A DNA stretch of 64,000 nt from Cobetia amphilecti (GTDB lineage: Bacteria > Pseudomonadota > Gammaproteobacteria > Pseudomonadales > Halomonadaceae): assembly GCF_030010415.1 (NCBI RefSeq), contig NZ_JASCSA010000015.1. One strand, 5' to 3'. The notes beneath the pieces were generated by a model. It saw only the letters and a list, made by a program, of their open reading frames with translations, was not told where the DNA came from and did not search any database. This document shows, piece after piece, positions 24,700-34,814 of this stretch (positions are counted from its first letter, which is position 1; the number at the start of each line of letters is the position of its first letter). A program made the position numbers and the translations under genes.

Positions 24700-24745
24700 C
24701 TACACGAGGAGGGGTAACAAGTACAACAAGATACGAGGGAATGTC

Positions 24746-26044
24746 GTGAACAAGAAAATCGCTGCCGCAATGCTATCCGCCTGTGTCGGTTTCTCGCTGG
24801 CCAATGTCGCCCAGGCAGAAGAAGGGCCGATCAAGGTCGGTATCCTGCATTCGCTGTCCGGCACCATGGCGATCAGTGAATCGACCCTGAAAGACACCAT
24901 GCTGATGCTGATCGAAAAACAGAACGAGGAGGGCGGACTGCTGGGACGCAAGCTGGAGCCTGTCGTGGTCGACCCGGCCTCCAACTGGCCGCTGTTCGCT
25001 GAGAAGGCGCGTGAGCTACTGGCGCAGGACAAGGTCGACGTGATCTTCGGCAATTGGACGTCCGTCTCGCGCAAGTCAGTGCTGCCGGTGGTCGAGGAGC
25101 TCAATGGTCTGCTGTTCTATCCGGTGCAGTATGAGGGCGAGGAGTCCTCGGAGAACGTCTTCTACACCGGAGCGGCGCCCAATCAGCAGGCGATTCCGGC
25201 AGTGGATTACCTGATGAACGACGTGGGCGTGGAGCGCTGGGTGCTGGCGGGCACGGATTATGTCTATCCGCGTACCACCAACAAGATCCTGGCCGCCTAC
25301 CTCAAGTCGAAGGGCGTGGCGGACGAGGATGTGATGGTCAATTACACCCCCTTCGGCCATTCCAACTGGCAGTCCATCGTCTCGGACATCAAGTCCTTCG
25401 GCAGCGCCGGCAAGAAGACGGCCGTGGTGTCCACCATCAATGGCGATGCCAACGTGCCGTTCTATCGTGAGCTGGCCAACCAGGGCATCAATGCCGAGGA
25501 CATCCCGGTGGTGGCTTTCTCGGTGGGCGAGCAGGAGCTTTCGGGCATCGATACCGCGCCGCTGGTCGGTCACCTGGCCGCCTGGAACTACTTCATGAGC
25601 GTGGACAGCGACACCAACTACGACTTCATCGATGAGTGGATCGATTACACCGGCAAGGAAGATGCGGTTACCAATGACCCGATGGAAGCGCACTACATCG
25701 GCTTCAACATGTGGATGGAAGCCGCGCGCAAGGCCGGCAGCGTCGAGGTCGATGCGGTCAAGGACGCCATCATCGGTGTCTCGGTCCCCAACCTGACCGG
25801 CGGCTACGCCACCATGATGCCCAACCATCACATCACCAAGCCGGTGCTGATCGGCGAGATCCAGGACAACGGCCAGTTCTCCGTCGTCTGGCAGACCCCG
25901 TCCACCGTGGCAGGCGATGCCTGGTCGGATTATCTGGAAGGTTCCAAGGACCTGATCAGTGACTGGCGCAAGCCAATGGAATGCGGCAATTACAATGTCG
26001 TGACCCATTCCTGTGGGGCTCAACAGAGCGTTGCGGCGCAATGA
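24746..26044 (+). CDS. urtA: Urea ABC transporter, substrate-binding protein
   Basis: This 432-aa protein is the periplasmic urea-binding component. It has a signal peptide (NKKIAAAMLSACVGFSLANVAQA, cut before EEG) and then the UrtA start PIKVGILHSLSGTMAISEST. Further family blocks are VDVIFGNWTSVSRKSVLPV and FYPVQYEGEESSENVFYTGA, and the C-terminus is CGNYNVVTHSCGAQ. I chose the GTG at 24746 with CGAGGGA upstream; an ATG 21 codons earlier lies within the sigma54 promoter and would spoil the signal peptide. First gene of urtABCDE-ureDABCEFG-hupE. Confidence 0.93.
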   Translation: MNKKIAAAMLSACVGFSLANVAQAEEGPIKVGILHSLSGTMAISESTLKDTMLMLIEKQNEEGGLLGRKLEPVVVDPASNWPLFAEKARELLAQDKVDVIFGNWTSVSRKSVLPVVEELNGLLFYPVQYEGEESSENVFYTGAAPNQQAIPAVDYLMNDVGVERWVLAGTDYVYPRTTNKILAAYLKSKGVADEDVMVNYTPFGHSNWQSIVSDIKSFGSAGKKTAVVSTINGDANVPFYRELANQGINAEDIPVVAFSVGEQELSGIDTAPLVGHLAAWNYFMSVDSDTNYDFIDEWIDYTGKEDAVTNDPMEAHYIGFNMWMEAARKAGSVEVDAVKDAIIGVSVPNLTGGYATMMPNHHITKPVLIGEIQDNGQFSVVWQTPSTVAGDAWSDYLEGSKDLISDWRKPMECGNYNVVTHSCGAQQSVAAQ

Positions 26045-26073
26045 TGCGTAGCACGTTCTAAGAGCGAGGCGGC

Positions 26074-27831
26074 ATGCAGGCTCCCCTGCACGCTGCCTCG
26101 TTGAGTGTCAGCTCCGAGGCCACGATGCCCTCGGAGACTGATGACGCCTTTGCGCGTTCACCATGGATGGCCTTCTTGATGTCTATCTCCGTTGCAACGA
26201 TGTACCGCGGGTGCTGGCAGTGGATGCTGCTGGTCTGTCTTTTGTCATTCCCCCTGTTTGCCGCTGCCCAGTCCGAGTCTGCGACTGGCCAGTCTGCGCG
26301 CCTGTCTGACGGCGCTGCTCAATCCCTGTTGACCCGGCTCGCCGAGGCACGCAACCCGGCCAAGCCAGCCGTGATCGATGAGATCGCGATGAGCGGCGAT
26401 GCACGTGCACGTGGCTGGCTGGAAGCCTTTTCTGCCAGCAAGCTGGCTCGTCTCAAGGACGCCGAGCGCTTCTTGATCATCGACAACAATCGCGGCCGCG
26501 AATGGGCCGTCTCCGACGCCCTGTCGGGAGAATCGGCGGGCAAGGTCTCGCGCCGCGATCTCAAGGCACTGCGCAGCAACAACTCGCTGCGTGGGCATAT
26601 CGATGGCGTGCTGTCGATGATCGACCTGTCTTCTCCGGATGCCGAGGTCAGACTCGCGGCGGCGCGCGGCCTGCGCGGCAGTGTCGATGAGGCCATGGCC
26701 GAGCGGCTGCCGAGCCTGATCGAGCAGGAAGGCGATGACACTATCCGCGCCACTCTCAAGGAAGCGCTCGCCATCCAGCAGCTGGAAGCCACTGGCGACC
26801 CCGCAGCGCTGGACACACTGTCCGGCAGCCTGAACGCCGCCGCGATCGCCGCCATCAATGGCGCCGCGGCGAGTGATGATCCGCAGCTGGCCCAGGCCGC
26901 CAAGGTGGCGCTGGCCGGTATCGAGCAGAAGCTTCAGCTCAACAGCGGGCTCGAGACACTTTATTTCGGCCTCTCGCTGGGCTCGGTACTGGTGCTGGCC
27001 GCCATCGGGCTTGCCATCACCTTCGGTGTCATGGGCGTAATCAACATGGCGCATGGCGAACTGATCATGCTGGGCGCCTACACCACCTGGGGCATGCAGC
27101 AATTGCTGCCCGGGCAGCCGGGGTTGGCGCTGCTGCTGTCGATTCCGGCAGGCTTTCTGGTCGCGGCGTCGGTGGGTGTGATCATCGAGCGCAGCGTCAT
27201 CCAGCACCTCAAGGGGCGTCCTCTTGAGACCTTGCTGGCCACCTTCGGCATCAGCCTGATCCTGCAGCAGCTGGTGCGTACCACCATCTCGCCCTTGAAT
27301 CGTATCGTGGTCACGCCGGAGTGGATGAGTGGCTCGCTGATGATCAACGAGGCGCTGTCACTGACGCTCAATCGCCTCTACATCATCGGCTTCGCGCTGT
27401 TCGTGTTCGCCGGTCTGATGATGATCATGCGCCGTACCCGTCTCGGCCTCGAGGTGCGGGCGGTGACCCAGAACCGGGCCATGGCGCGCTCGATGGGCAT
27501 CAAGGCAACCCGCGTCGACATCATGACCTTCGCGCTGGGCTCCGGTGTGGCCGGCCTTGCCGGTGTCGCGCTCTCCCAGATCACCAACGTCGGGCCGAAC
27601 CTGGGCCAGAACTACATCATCGACTCCTTCATGGTCGTGGTATTCGGCGGGGTCGGCAATCTGTGGGGCACGCTGGTGGCTGGCATGTCGCTGGGGCTGC
27701 TCAATCAGTTCCTCGAGCCCTGGGCGGGTGCGGTTCTCGCCAAGATCGTGGTGCTGGTCTTCATCATCCTGTTCATTCAAAAGCGCCCGCGGGGACTCTT
27801 CCCGCAAAAGGGCCGCGCCGCGGAGGGTTGA
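26074..27831 (+). CDS. urtB: Urea ABC transporter permease UrtB
   Basis: This permease subunit has an N-terminal extracytoplasmic domain of about 250 residues, typical of UrtB, and a LivH-type permease domain from about residue 295 (LETLYFGLSLGSVLVLAAIG, then GVINMAHGELIMLGAYTTW). The start is uncertain. The ATG at 26074 gives 585 aa; one at 26125 has GAGG at good spacing; the ATG at 26200 would place the hydrophobic signal-like stretch (MLLVCLLSFPLFAAA) near the N-terminus and give 543 aa, closest to the family length. I report the outermost start. Confidence 0.88.
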   Translation: MQAPLHAASLSVSSEATMPSETDDAFARSPWMAFLMSISVATMYRGCWQWMLLVCLLSFPLFAAAQSESATGQSARLSDGAAQSLLTRLAEARNPAKPAVIDEIAMSGDARARGWLEAFSASKLARLKDAERFLIIDNNRGREWAVSDALSGESAGKVSRRDLKALRSNNSLRGHIDGVLSMIDLSSPDAEVRLAAARGLRGSVDEAMAERLPSLIEQEGDDTIRATLKEALAIQQLEATGDPAALDTLSGSLNAAAIAAINGAAASDDPQLAQAAKVALAGIEQKLQLNSGLETLYFGLSLGSVLVLAAIGLAITFGVMGVINMAHGELIMLGAYTTWGMQQLLPGQPGLALLLSIPAGFLVAASVGVIIERSVIQHLKGRPLETLLATFGISLILQQLVRTTISPLNRIVVTPEWMSGSLMINEALSLTLNRLYIIGFALFVFAGLMMIMRRTRLGLEVRAVTQNRAMARSMGIKATRVDIMTFALGSGVAGLAGVALSQITNVGPNLGQNYIIDSFMVVVFGGVGNLWGTLVAGMSLGLLNQFLEPWAGAVLAKIVVLVFIILFIQKRPRGLFPQKGRAAEG

Positions 27832-27834
27832 TCC

Positions 27835-29016
27835 ATGCCTGATTCACGTTCCTGGCTGGCGCGCCCCTTCACGGAGCGCTCCACCCAGATATTCCTCGCG
27901 GTGCTGACGCTGTCGGTGCTCGCCATCACGCTGCTGCATGTGCTGCTGCCCGAGGGGCATCCGCTGCATGTCAGCACCTTCACCGTCACCCTGCTTGGCA
28001 AGTACCTGTGCTATGCGCTGCTGGCGGTCGCGGTGGATCTCGTCTGGGGCTACCTCGGCATTCTCAGCCTGGGCCATGGCGCCTTCTTCGCGCTGGGCGG
28101 TTACGCCATGGGCATGTACCTGATGCGCGAGATCGGTGACCGCGGCGTCTATGGCAATCCGGAGCTGCCGGACTTCATGGTCTTCCTCAACTGGCAGGAG
28201 CTGCCGTGGTTCTGGCAGGGCTTCGACATGCCGGCCTTCGCCTTCCTGATGGTGCTGTTGGCGCCGGGGCTGCTGGCGCTGGTGTTCGGCTTCCTGGCCT
28301 TCCGCTCCCGCGTCACCGGCGTCTATCTCTCGATCATCACCCAGGCGCTGACCTTCGCCTTGATGCTGGCGTTCTTCCGCAACGAGATGGGCTTCGGTGG
28401 CAACAACGGCCTGACCGACTTCAAGGACATTCTCGGCTTCGATCTGCGCACGGATGCGGTGCGCATCGCGCTGTTCATCGCCAGTGGTGTGGCGCTGGGG
28501 CTCGGCTATCTGCTGTGTCGTGGCATCGTCGGCTCCAAGCTGGGGCGGCTGAGCATCGCCTGTCGCGACGCCGAGGCGCGCACGCGCTTCCTGGGCTACC
28601 GCGTCGAACGTGTCCAGCTGTTCATCTTCGTGGTCTCGGCGATGCTGGCCGGGGTGGCGGGGGCGCTGTACGTGCCGCAGGTCGGCATCATCAATCCCGG
28701 CGAGTTCTCGCCGCTGTTCTCCATCGAGGTGGTGGTGTGGGTGGCGCTCGGTGGCCGCGCGACGCTCTACGGCGCCGTGCTGGGCGCGCTGATCGTCAAC
28801 TACGCCAAGACGGTATTCACCGGCATCATGCCGGATGCCTGGCTGTTCGCCCTCGGCGGCCTGTTCGTGCTGGTCACCGTGCTGTTGCCCAAGGGCATCG
28901 CCGGCCTGTTCGCTCAGCGTGGCTGGGGCAGGCGTTCGCAGTCGTCTGCGGCGAAGAGCGAACCACCGTCCGAATCGGCATCCGGTTCCCGTCCCATCGA
29001 GGAGGCCACCGCATGA
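27835..29016 (+). CDS. urtC: Urea ABC transporter permease UrtC
   Basis: This 393-aa permease is the second LivM-type membrane subunit. It has about nine to ten helices, including DLVWGYLGILSLGHGAFFAL near residue 70 and the GGNNGLTDFKDILGFDL loop. The coupling region ACRDAEARTRFLGYRVERVQ (EAA-like) contacts the ATPases. It starts three bases after urtB stops and its stop overlaps the urtD start (ATGA). The C-terminal tail is Ser/Glu-rich. Confidence 0.92.
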   Translation: MPDSRSWLARPFTERSTQIFLAVLTLSVLAITLLHVLLPEGHPLHVSTFTVTLLGKYLCYALLAVAVDLVWGYLGILSLGHGAFFALGGYAMGMYLMREIGDRGVYGNPELPDFMVFLNWQELPWFWQGFDMPAFAFLMVLLAPGLLALVFGFLAFRSRVTGVYLSIITQALTFALMLAFFRNEMGFGGNNGLTDFKDILGFDLRTDAVRIALFIASGVALGLGYLLCRGIVGSKLGRLSIACRDAEARTRFLGYRVERVQLFIFVVSAMLAGVAGALYVPQVGIINPGEFSPLFSIEVVVWVALGGRATLYGAVLGALIVNYAKTVFTGIMPDAWLFALGGLFVLVTVLLPKGIAGLFAQRGWGRRSQSSAAKSEPPSESASGSRPIEEATA

Positions 29017-29840
29017 GCCTGTTGAAAGAGATGGCCACGCGTGACCGCGTGTTCGACTTCCTGACCCCGCGCATCTCGCCGGTGGACGTGACCCACGGGC
29101 CGATCCTCTATCTGGAAGATGTCAGTGTCAGCTTCGATGGCTTCAAGGCGATCAATGACCTCAACCTGACCATCGACGATGGCGAGCTGCGCTGCATCAT
29201 CGGCCCCAACGGCGCGGGCAAGACCACGATGATGGACATCATCACCGGCAAGACGCGCCCTGACAGTGGCTCGGTGTGGTTCGGCAGCCGGCACGATCTA
29301 CTGCGCATGAGTGAGCCCGAGATCGCCACCCTGGGCATCGGGCGCAAGTTCCAGAAGCCCACCGTCTTCGAGGCGCTCAGCGTATTCGAGAATCTCGAAC
29401 TGGCCATGGCCACCGACAAGCGCATCTTTCCGACGCTGGCCGCGCGCATGAGCGGTGAGACCCGCGCCAGGATCGAGGAAGTGCTCGAGACGATTCACCT
29501 CAAGGAGTGGCATGCGCGCGAGGCGGGCATCCTGTCCCACGGCCAGAAGCAGTGGCTGGAGATCGGCATGCTGTTGATGCAGAAGCCGCGGCTGCTGCTG
29601 GTCGATGAACCGGTGGCCGGCATGACCGAGCAGGAGATGGAGCGCACCGCGGAGCTGCTGACCAGTCTGGCGGGACGCCAGTCGGTGGTGGTGGTCGAGC
29701 ACGATATGGGCTTCGTGCGCTCCATCGCGCGCAAGGTCACGGTGTTGCATCAGGGCGCGGTATTGGCGGAAGGCAGCATGGATGCGGTATCGAGCGACCC
29801 GAAAGTCGTCGAGGTCTACCTGGGAGAGAGTGACGGATGA
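29013..29840 (+). CDS. urtD: Urea ABC transporter ATP-binding protein UrtD
   Basis: This 275-aa ATPase has the Walker A motif GPNGAGKTTMMDIITG, the signature ILSHGQKQWLEIGMLLM (LSHGQ variant usual in UrtD) and Walker B LLLVDEPVAGMT, followed by the switch His in VVVVEHDMGFV. The ATG at 29013 is preceded by GAGGAGG and overlaps the urtC stop. It forms the ATPase heterodimer with UrtE on the inner face of the membrane. Confidence 0.93.
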   Translation: MSLLKEMATRDRVFDFLTPRISPVDVTHGPILYLEDVSVSFDGFKAINDLNLTIDDGELRCIIGPNGAGKTTMMDIITGKTRPDSGSVWFGSRHDLLRMSEPEIATLGIGRKFQKPTVFEALSVFENLELAMATDKRIFPTLAARMSGETRARIEEVLETIHLKEWHAREAGILSHGQKQWLEIGMLLMQKPRLLLVDEPVAGMTEQEMERTAELLTSLAGRQSVVVVEHDMGFVRSIARKVTVLHQGAVLAEGSMDAVSSDPKVVEVYLGESDG

Positions 29841-30631
29841 CGCAAGCGCTGAACACCAAGGCACCGATGCCGAGCGGCGAGTCGCCGCTGCTGACCATCG
29901 ACACGCTCAACCAGTTCTACGGGGAAAGCCACACGCTGTGGGACCTGACGCTGGAGATTCCCGTTGGGCAATGTACCTGCGTGATGGGCCGCAACGGCGT
30001 AGGCAAGACCACGCTGATGAAATGCATCATGGGCGAGGAGAGCGTTCGTGACGGCAAGCTCCTGTACCGCGCCGATGCCAGTGGCAGCGATTCCGGTCGC
30101 GATGCCAGTAGCAATGAGCCGCTTGATCTGACGCGGCGCAAGCTCGAGGAGCGCGCGCGGCTGGGTGTCGGCTACGTCCCCCAGGGGCGGCAGATCTTCC
30201 CGATGATGACGGTGGAAGAGAATCTGCGCACCGGTCTTGCCGTGCGCCGGGATGGCCTGCGCCAGATTCCCGAGCGCATCTATGAGCTGTTTCCCGTGCT
30301 CAAGGAGATGCGTCACCGGCGCGGGGGCGACCTCTCAGGCGGCCAGCAGCAACAGCTCGCCATCGGCCGCGCGCTGGTGATCGAACCACGCCTGTTGATT
30401 CTCGATGAGCCCGGTGAGGGCATCCAGCCCAATATCGTCGCCCAGATCGGCGAGGTTATTCGCCGCCTGATCAAGGAGGACGGCCTGACGGTACTGCTGG
30501 TCGAGCAGAAGCTGCCCTTCGCGCGCAAGTACGCCGACCGCTTCGTGATCATGGATCGCGGCCGGCGGGTGGCCGAAGGCGAGATCGCGGCGCTGTCCGA
30601 TGAACTCATCAAGCAGCACCTGACCGTATGA
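29837..30631 (+). CDS. urtE: Urea ABC transporter ATP-binding protein UrtE
   Basis: This 264-aa ATPase has Walker A GRNGVGKTTLMKCIMG, the signature DLSGGQQQQLAIGRALV and Walker B LLILDEPGEGIQPNIV; the EGIQPNIV text is diagnostic of UrtE. It is about 30 residues longer than usual, from an N-terminal extension and a low-complexity insert (ADASGSDSGRDASSNEP, near residues 77-93). The gene overlaps urtD and ureD by four bases on each side, so import and urease assembly genes are translationally coupled. Confidence 0.92.
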   Translation: MTQALNTKAPMPSGESPLLTIDTLNQFYGESHTLWDLTLEIPVGQCTCVMGRNGVGKTTLMKCIMGEESVRDGKLLYRADASGSDSGRDASSNEPLDLTRRKLEERARLGVGYVPQGRQIFPMMTVEENLRTGLAVRRDGLRQIPERIYELFPVLKEMRHRRGGDLSGGQQQQLAIGRALVIEPRLLILDEPGEGIQPNIVAQIGEVIRRLIKEDGLTVLLVEQKLPFARKYADRFVIMDRGRRVAEGEIAALSDELIKQHLTV

Positions 30632-31566
30632 CGATCCGGTGCGTGATTCCCGCTGACGGCGCGACGGATGCCGCGCGCAGTGAGGCCAATGCCTCCGGCC
30701 ACCGCTTCGATGACCAGCGCCAGTGGCAGGCCTCGCTGGCGCTGCGGTTCGAGGCGGATGCGCGCGACACCAGTGATGGCGGGCGCACCATCACCCGCCT
30801 GACACGCAGACGTCATCATGGCCCGCTGCGTGTGCAGCGGCCCTTCTACCCCGAAGGCCGCCACGGCTGCTGCCACGTCTATCTGCTGCATCCTCCGGGT
30901 GGGCTGGTCAGCGGCGATGCGCTGCAGATCGAGGCAGAGGTGGAGGAGGGCGCGCATGTGCTGTTGACCACACCGGCGGCGGCCAAGCTCTACAAGGCGG
31001 ACCGCAACGGCGTGGCCTGGGGCCAGCATACGCATCTCAAGGTCGCCGACGGGGCCACCCTGGAATGGCTGCCTCAGGAAACGCTGGCCTTCAATGGTTC
31101 GCGCGGTGAGCAGACCACCACCCTCGAGCTTGCCGGCTCTGCGCGCTGTCTGGGCTGGGAAGTGCTGGCACTGGGGCGCCCGGTCGGTGAGCTGCCCTTC
31201 GTCAGCGGCCATCTCGAACAACGTTTTCGCCTGACCCGCGACGGCAAGCCAGTGTGGATCGAGCGCCAGTCGCTGGACCCGCTGCATCCGCGCTTCTCCG
31301 GGCGCTGGGGGCAGGGCGGCTGCAGTGTGCAGGCCACACTGTGGGCGGTCGGTCTCGAGGATGAAGCGGCGGCCATCGAGGCGCTGCGTGAGGCGTTGCC
31401 GGCTTCCCCGCGCTGGGCGGTGACCCGCCGCGAAGGCGTGTTGCTGCTGCGCTATCTGGGCCATGAACGCAACGAGGCCTGGGCGCTGTGCCAGCAGGCA
31501 TGGCAGCTCCTGCGCCCCCTGATGACGGGGCTTGAGGCACAGGTGCCACGTATCTGGCTGACCTGA
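30628..31566 (+). CDS. ureD: Urease accessory protein UreD
   Basis: This 312-aa accessory protein binds the urease apoenzyme with UreF and UreG during nickel insertion. Typical text includes RRRHHGPLRVQRPFYPEG, CHVYLLHPPGGLVSGD, LLTTPAAAKLYKADRNG and LEWLPQETLAFNG. The start ATG overlaps the urtE stop. The length is slightly above the E. coli/Klebsiella type because of an N-terminal extension of about 20 residues. Confidence 0.92.
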   Translation: MTIRCVIPADGATDAARSEANASGHRFDDQRQWQASLALRFEADARDTSDGGRTITRLTRRRHHGPLRVQRPFYPEGRHGCCHVYLLHPPGGLVSGDALQIEAEVEEGAHVLLTTPAAAKLYKADRNGVAWGQHTHLKVADGATLEWLPQETLAFNGSRGEQTTTLELAGSARCLGWEVLALGRPVGELPFVSGHLEQRFRLTRDGKPVWIERQSLDPLHPRFSGRWGQGGCSVQATLWAVGLEDEAAAIEALREALPASPRWAVTRREGVLLLRYLGHERNEAWALCQQAWQLLRPLMTGLEAQVPRIWLT

Positions 31567-31608
31567 TCTCGAGAGACCCCACTGAATGACAACCACAAGA
31601 GCCACGAC

Positions 31609-31911
31609 ATGGAACTGACGCCAAGAGACAAGGACAAGCTGTTGCTGTTCACCGCAGCGCTGCTGGCGGAACGCCGCAAGGCCAAGGGCCTCAAGCTCAA
31701 CTACCCGGAATCCATCGCCTTGATCAGCGCCGAGATTCTGGAAGGCGCCCGCGAAGGCTTGAGCGTGGCCGAGCTGATGGGGCGCGGCGCGGAGGTGCTG
31801 ACCCGTGACGACGTGATGGAAGGCATCGCCGAGATGATTCCCGAAGTGCAGGTCGAGGCGACCTTCCCGGACGGCACCAAGCTGGTGACCGTTCACAACC
31901 CCATCGTGTGA
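31609..31911 (+). CDS. ureA: Urease gamma subunit
   Basis: This 100-aa structural subunit matches UreA end to end: MELTPRDKDKLLLFTAALLA, KGLKLNYPESIALIS, MIPEVQVEATFPDGTKLVTV and the terminal HNPIV. As usual in gammaproteobacteria it is separate from ureB, whose start follows 11 bp later. Confidence 0.95.
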   Translation: MELTPRDKDKLLLFTAALLAERRKAKGLKLNYPESIALISAEILEGAREGLSVAELMGRGAEVLTRDDVMEGIAEMIPEVQVEATFPDGTKLVTVHNPIV

Positions 31912-31922
31912 GGCGAGCAATC

Positions 31923-32252
31923 ATGATTCCCGGTGAATATCTGGTGGCGGACGGCGAGATCTCTCTCTGCGAGGACCGCCTGCGCACCACGCTCTCGGTC
32001 GGCAATACCGGCGACCGGCCGATCCAGATCGGCTCGCACTATCACTTTGCCGAGGCCAATCCGGCGCTGGTGTTTGATCGCGAGGCCGCTCTCGGGCAGC
32101 GCCTGGACATTGCCGCCGGCACGGCGATTCGCTTCGAGCCGGGGCAGACGCGTGACGTCACGCTGATCCCCTTCGCCGGCAGCCGCCATATCTATGGCTT
32201 CCGCGGCGAGGTGATGGGGCAACTCAAGGATGACGGCAGTGTCGAGCGCTGA
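31923..32252 (+). CDS. ureB: Urease beta subunit
   Basis: This 109-aa structural subunit starts MIPGEYLVADGEISL and carries NTGDRPIQIGSHYHFAEANP and IRFEPGQTRDVTLIPFAGSR, all diagnostic of UreB. I chose the ATG at 31923, with GAGGCGAG upstream and the standard MIPGE start; an ATG-like codon five residues earlier is less likely. Confidence 0.95.
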   Translation: MIPGEYLVADGEISLCEDRLRTTLSVGNTGDRPIQIGSHYHFAEANPALVFDREAALGQRLDIAAGTAIRFEPGQTRDVTLIPFAGSRHIYGFRGEVMGQLKDDGSVER

Positions 32253-32328
32253 GCGAGAGATGTCCCTTGCGACAAGGCGTCAGGCAATGACGCTGACAGG
32301 CATTCAGTTCGGAGCTCACTTGGCAACG

Positions 32329-32385
32329 GCAGTTCAGCAACTGCAGCTCAGAAGCGTTGGCTTAGAAGCTGTAGCTCAGGGATCA
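32329..32385 (+). repeat. Degenerate 14-15 bp tandem repeat in the ureB-ureC spacer
   Basis: Four imperfect units beginning GCAGTTCAG, GCAGCTCAG, TGGCTTAG and TAGCTCAG lie end to end before ureC. The spacer (144 bp) is unusually long for a urease operon. No hairpin or regulatory motif was evident. Confidence 0.5.
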
Positions 32386-32396
32386 AGAGGCAACCC

Positions 32397-34100
<1,704 letters not shown>

Positions 34101-34148
34101 AGGCCTGTTTCAAGTGCCTGTTCTGACTCCCTATTCGAGATTGACGCC

Positions 34149-34814
34149 ATGATGGAACTGATACATCGCCTGCCAGACGCCAGTGGATCAGGCGACCCAG
34201 CGAGCGCTCACACCGATGCCGAGCCCCTCGACACCCTGACCCTGCCGCTGGAGCTGCGCATCCGCGGGCGCCTGCGAGCCACCACCGACGGCGGGCGCGA
34301 GGTCGGCCTGTTTCTGGATCGCGGCCCGGTACTGCGTGACGGCGATCGGCTGGCCTCGCGCGAGGGTGAGGTGATCCGCATCCGCGCCGCGGATGAGCCG
34401 GTAGTGACTGCCCACATCGCCGCCGGGCGCCCGATGGCCGCGCTCTGCTATCACCTGGGCAATCGCCATGTGCAGCTCGCCATCGGCATGCAGACGCCTG
34501 ACGCTGGCGGTAGTGAAGGAAAGGACGAAGGAAAGGGCGAAGCAAAGGGTGAAACACAGAGCGCAACCGGCTGGGTGCGCTTCCCGCCGGATCACGTGCT
34601 GGAAGAGCTGGCCGAGCGTCTGGGCGCGACCCTCACCCATCACGAGGCGCCCTTTGACCCTGAGCCGGGCGCCTATGCCCAGGCGGGGCAGGGGCATGCT
34701 CACTCACACGGTCATGGCCACGGCCACTCACATGCTCACGACCATGCCCATGCCCATGAGCACAGCCACGGCCATTCTTACAGCCACGCCCATGAGCACA
34801 CGCATGAGCACTGA
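34149..34814 (+). CDS. ureE: Urease nickel metallochaperone UreE with His-rich tail
   Basis: This 221-aa protein delivers nickel to the UreDFG complex. The N-terminal domain contains LELRIRGRLRATTDGGREVG and the central domain the conserved CYHLGNRHVQLAIG with the nickel-binding His. The last 40 residues are a histidine-rich tail with about 19 His, mostly in alternating HGHGHSHAH patterns, giving a large nickel-binding capacity. An inserted Lys/Glu/Gly-rich segment (GGSEGKDEGKGEAKGE) separates the core blocks. An alternative start is the next codon (Met-2). Its end overlaps the ureF start. Confidence 0.93.
   Translation: MMELIHRLPDASGSGDPASAHTDAEPLDTLTLPLELRIRGRLRATTDGGREVGLFLDRGPVLRDGDRLASREGEVIRIRAADEPVVTAHIAAGRPMAALCYHLGNRHVQLAIGMQTPDAGGSEGKDEGKGEAKGETQSATGWVRFPPDHVLEELAERLGATLTHHEAPFDPEPGAYAQAGQGHAHSHGHGHGHSHAHDHAHAHEHSHGHSYSHAHEHTHEH

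Noticed and set aside
30313..31920. 535-aa bottom-strand open frame across urtE-ureD-ureA
   Set aside because: Antisense shadow of three well-supported genes.
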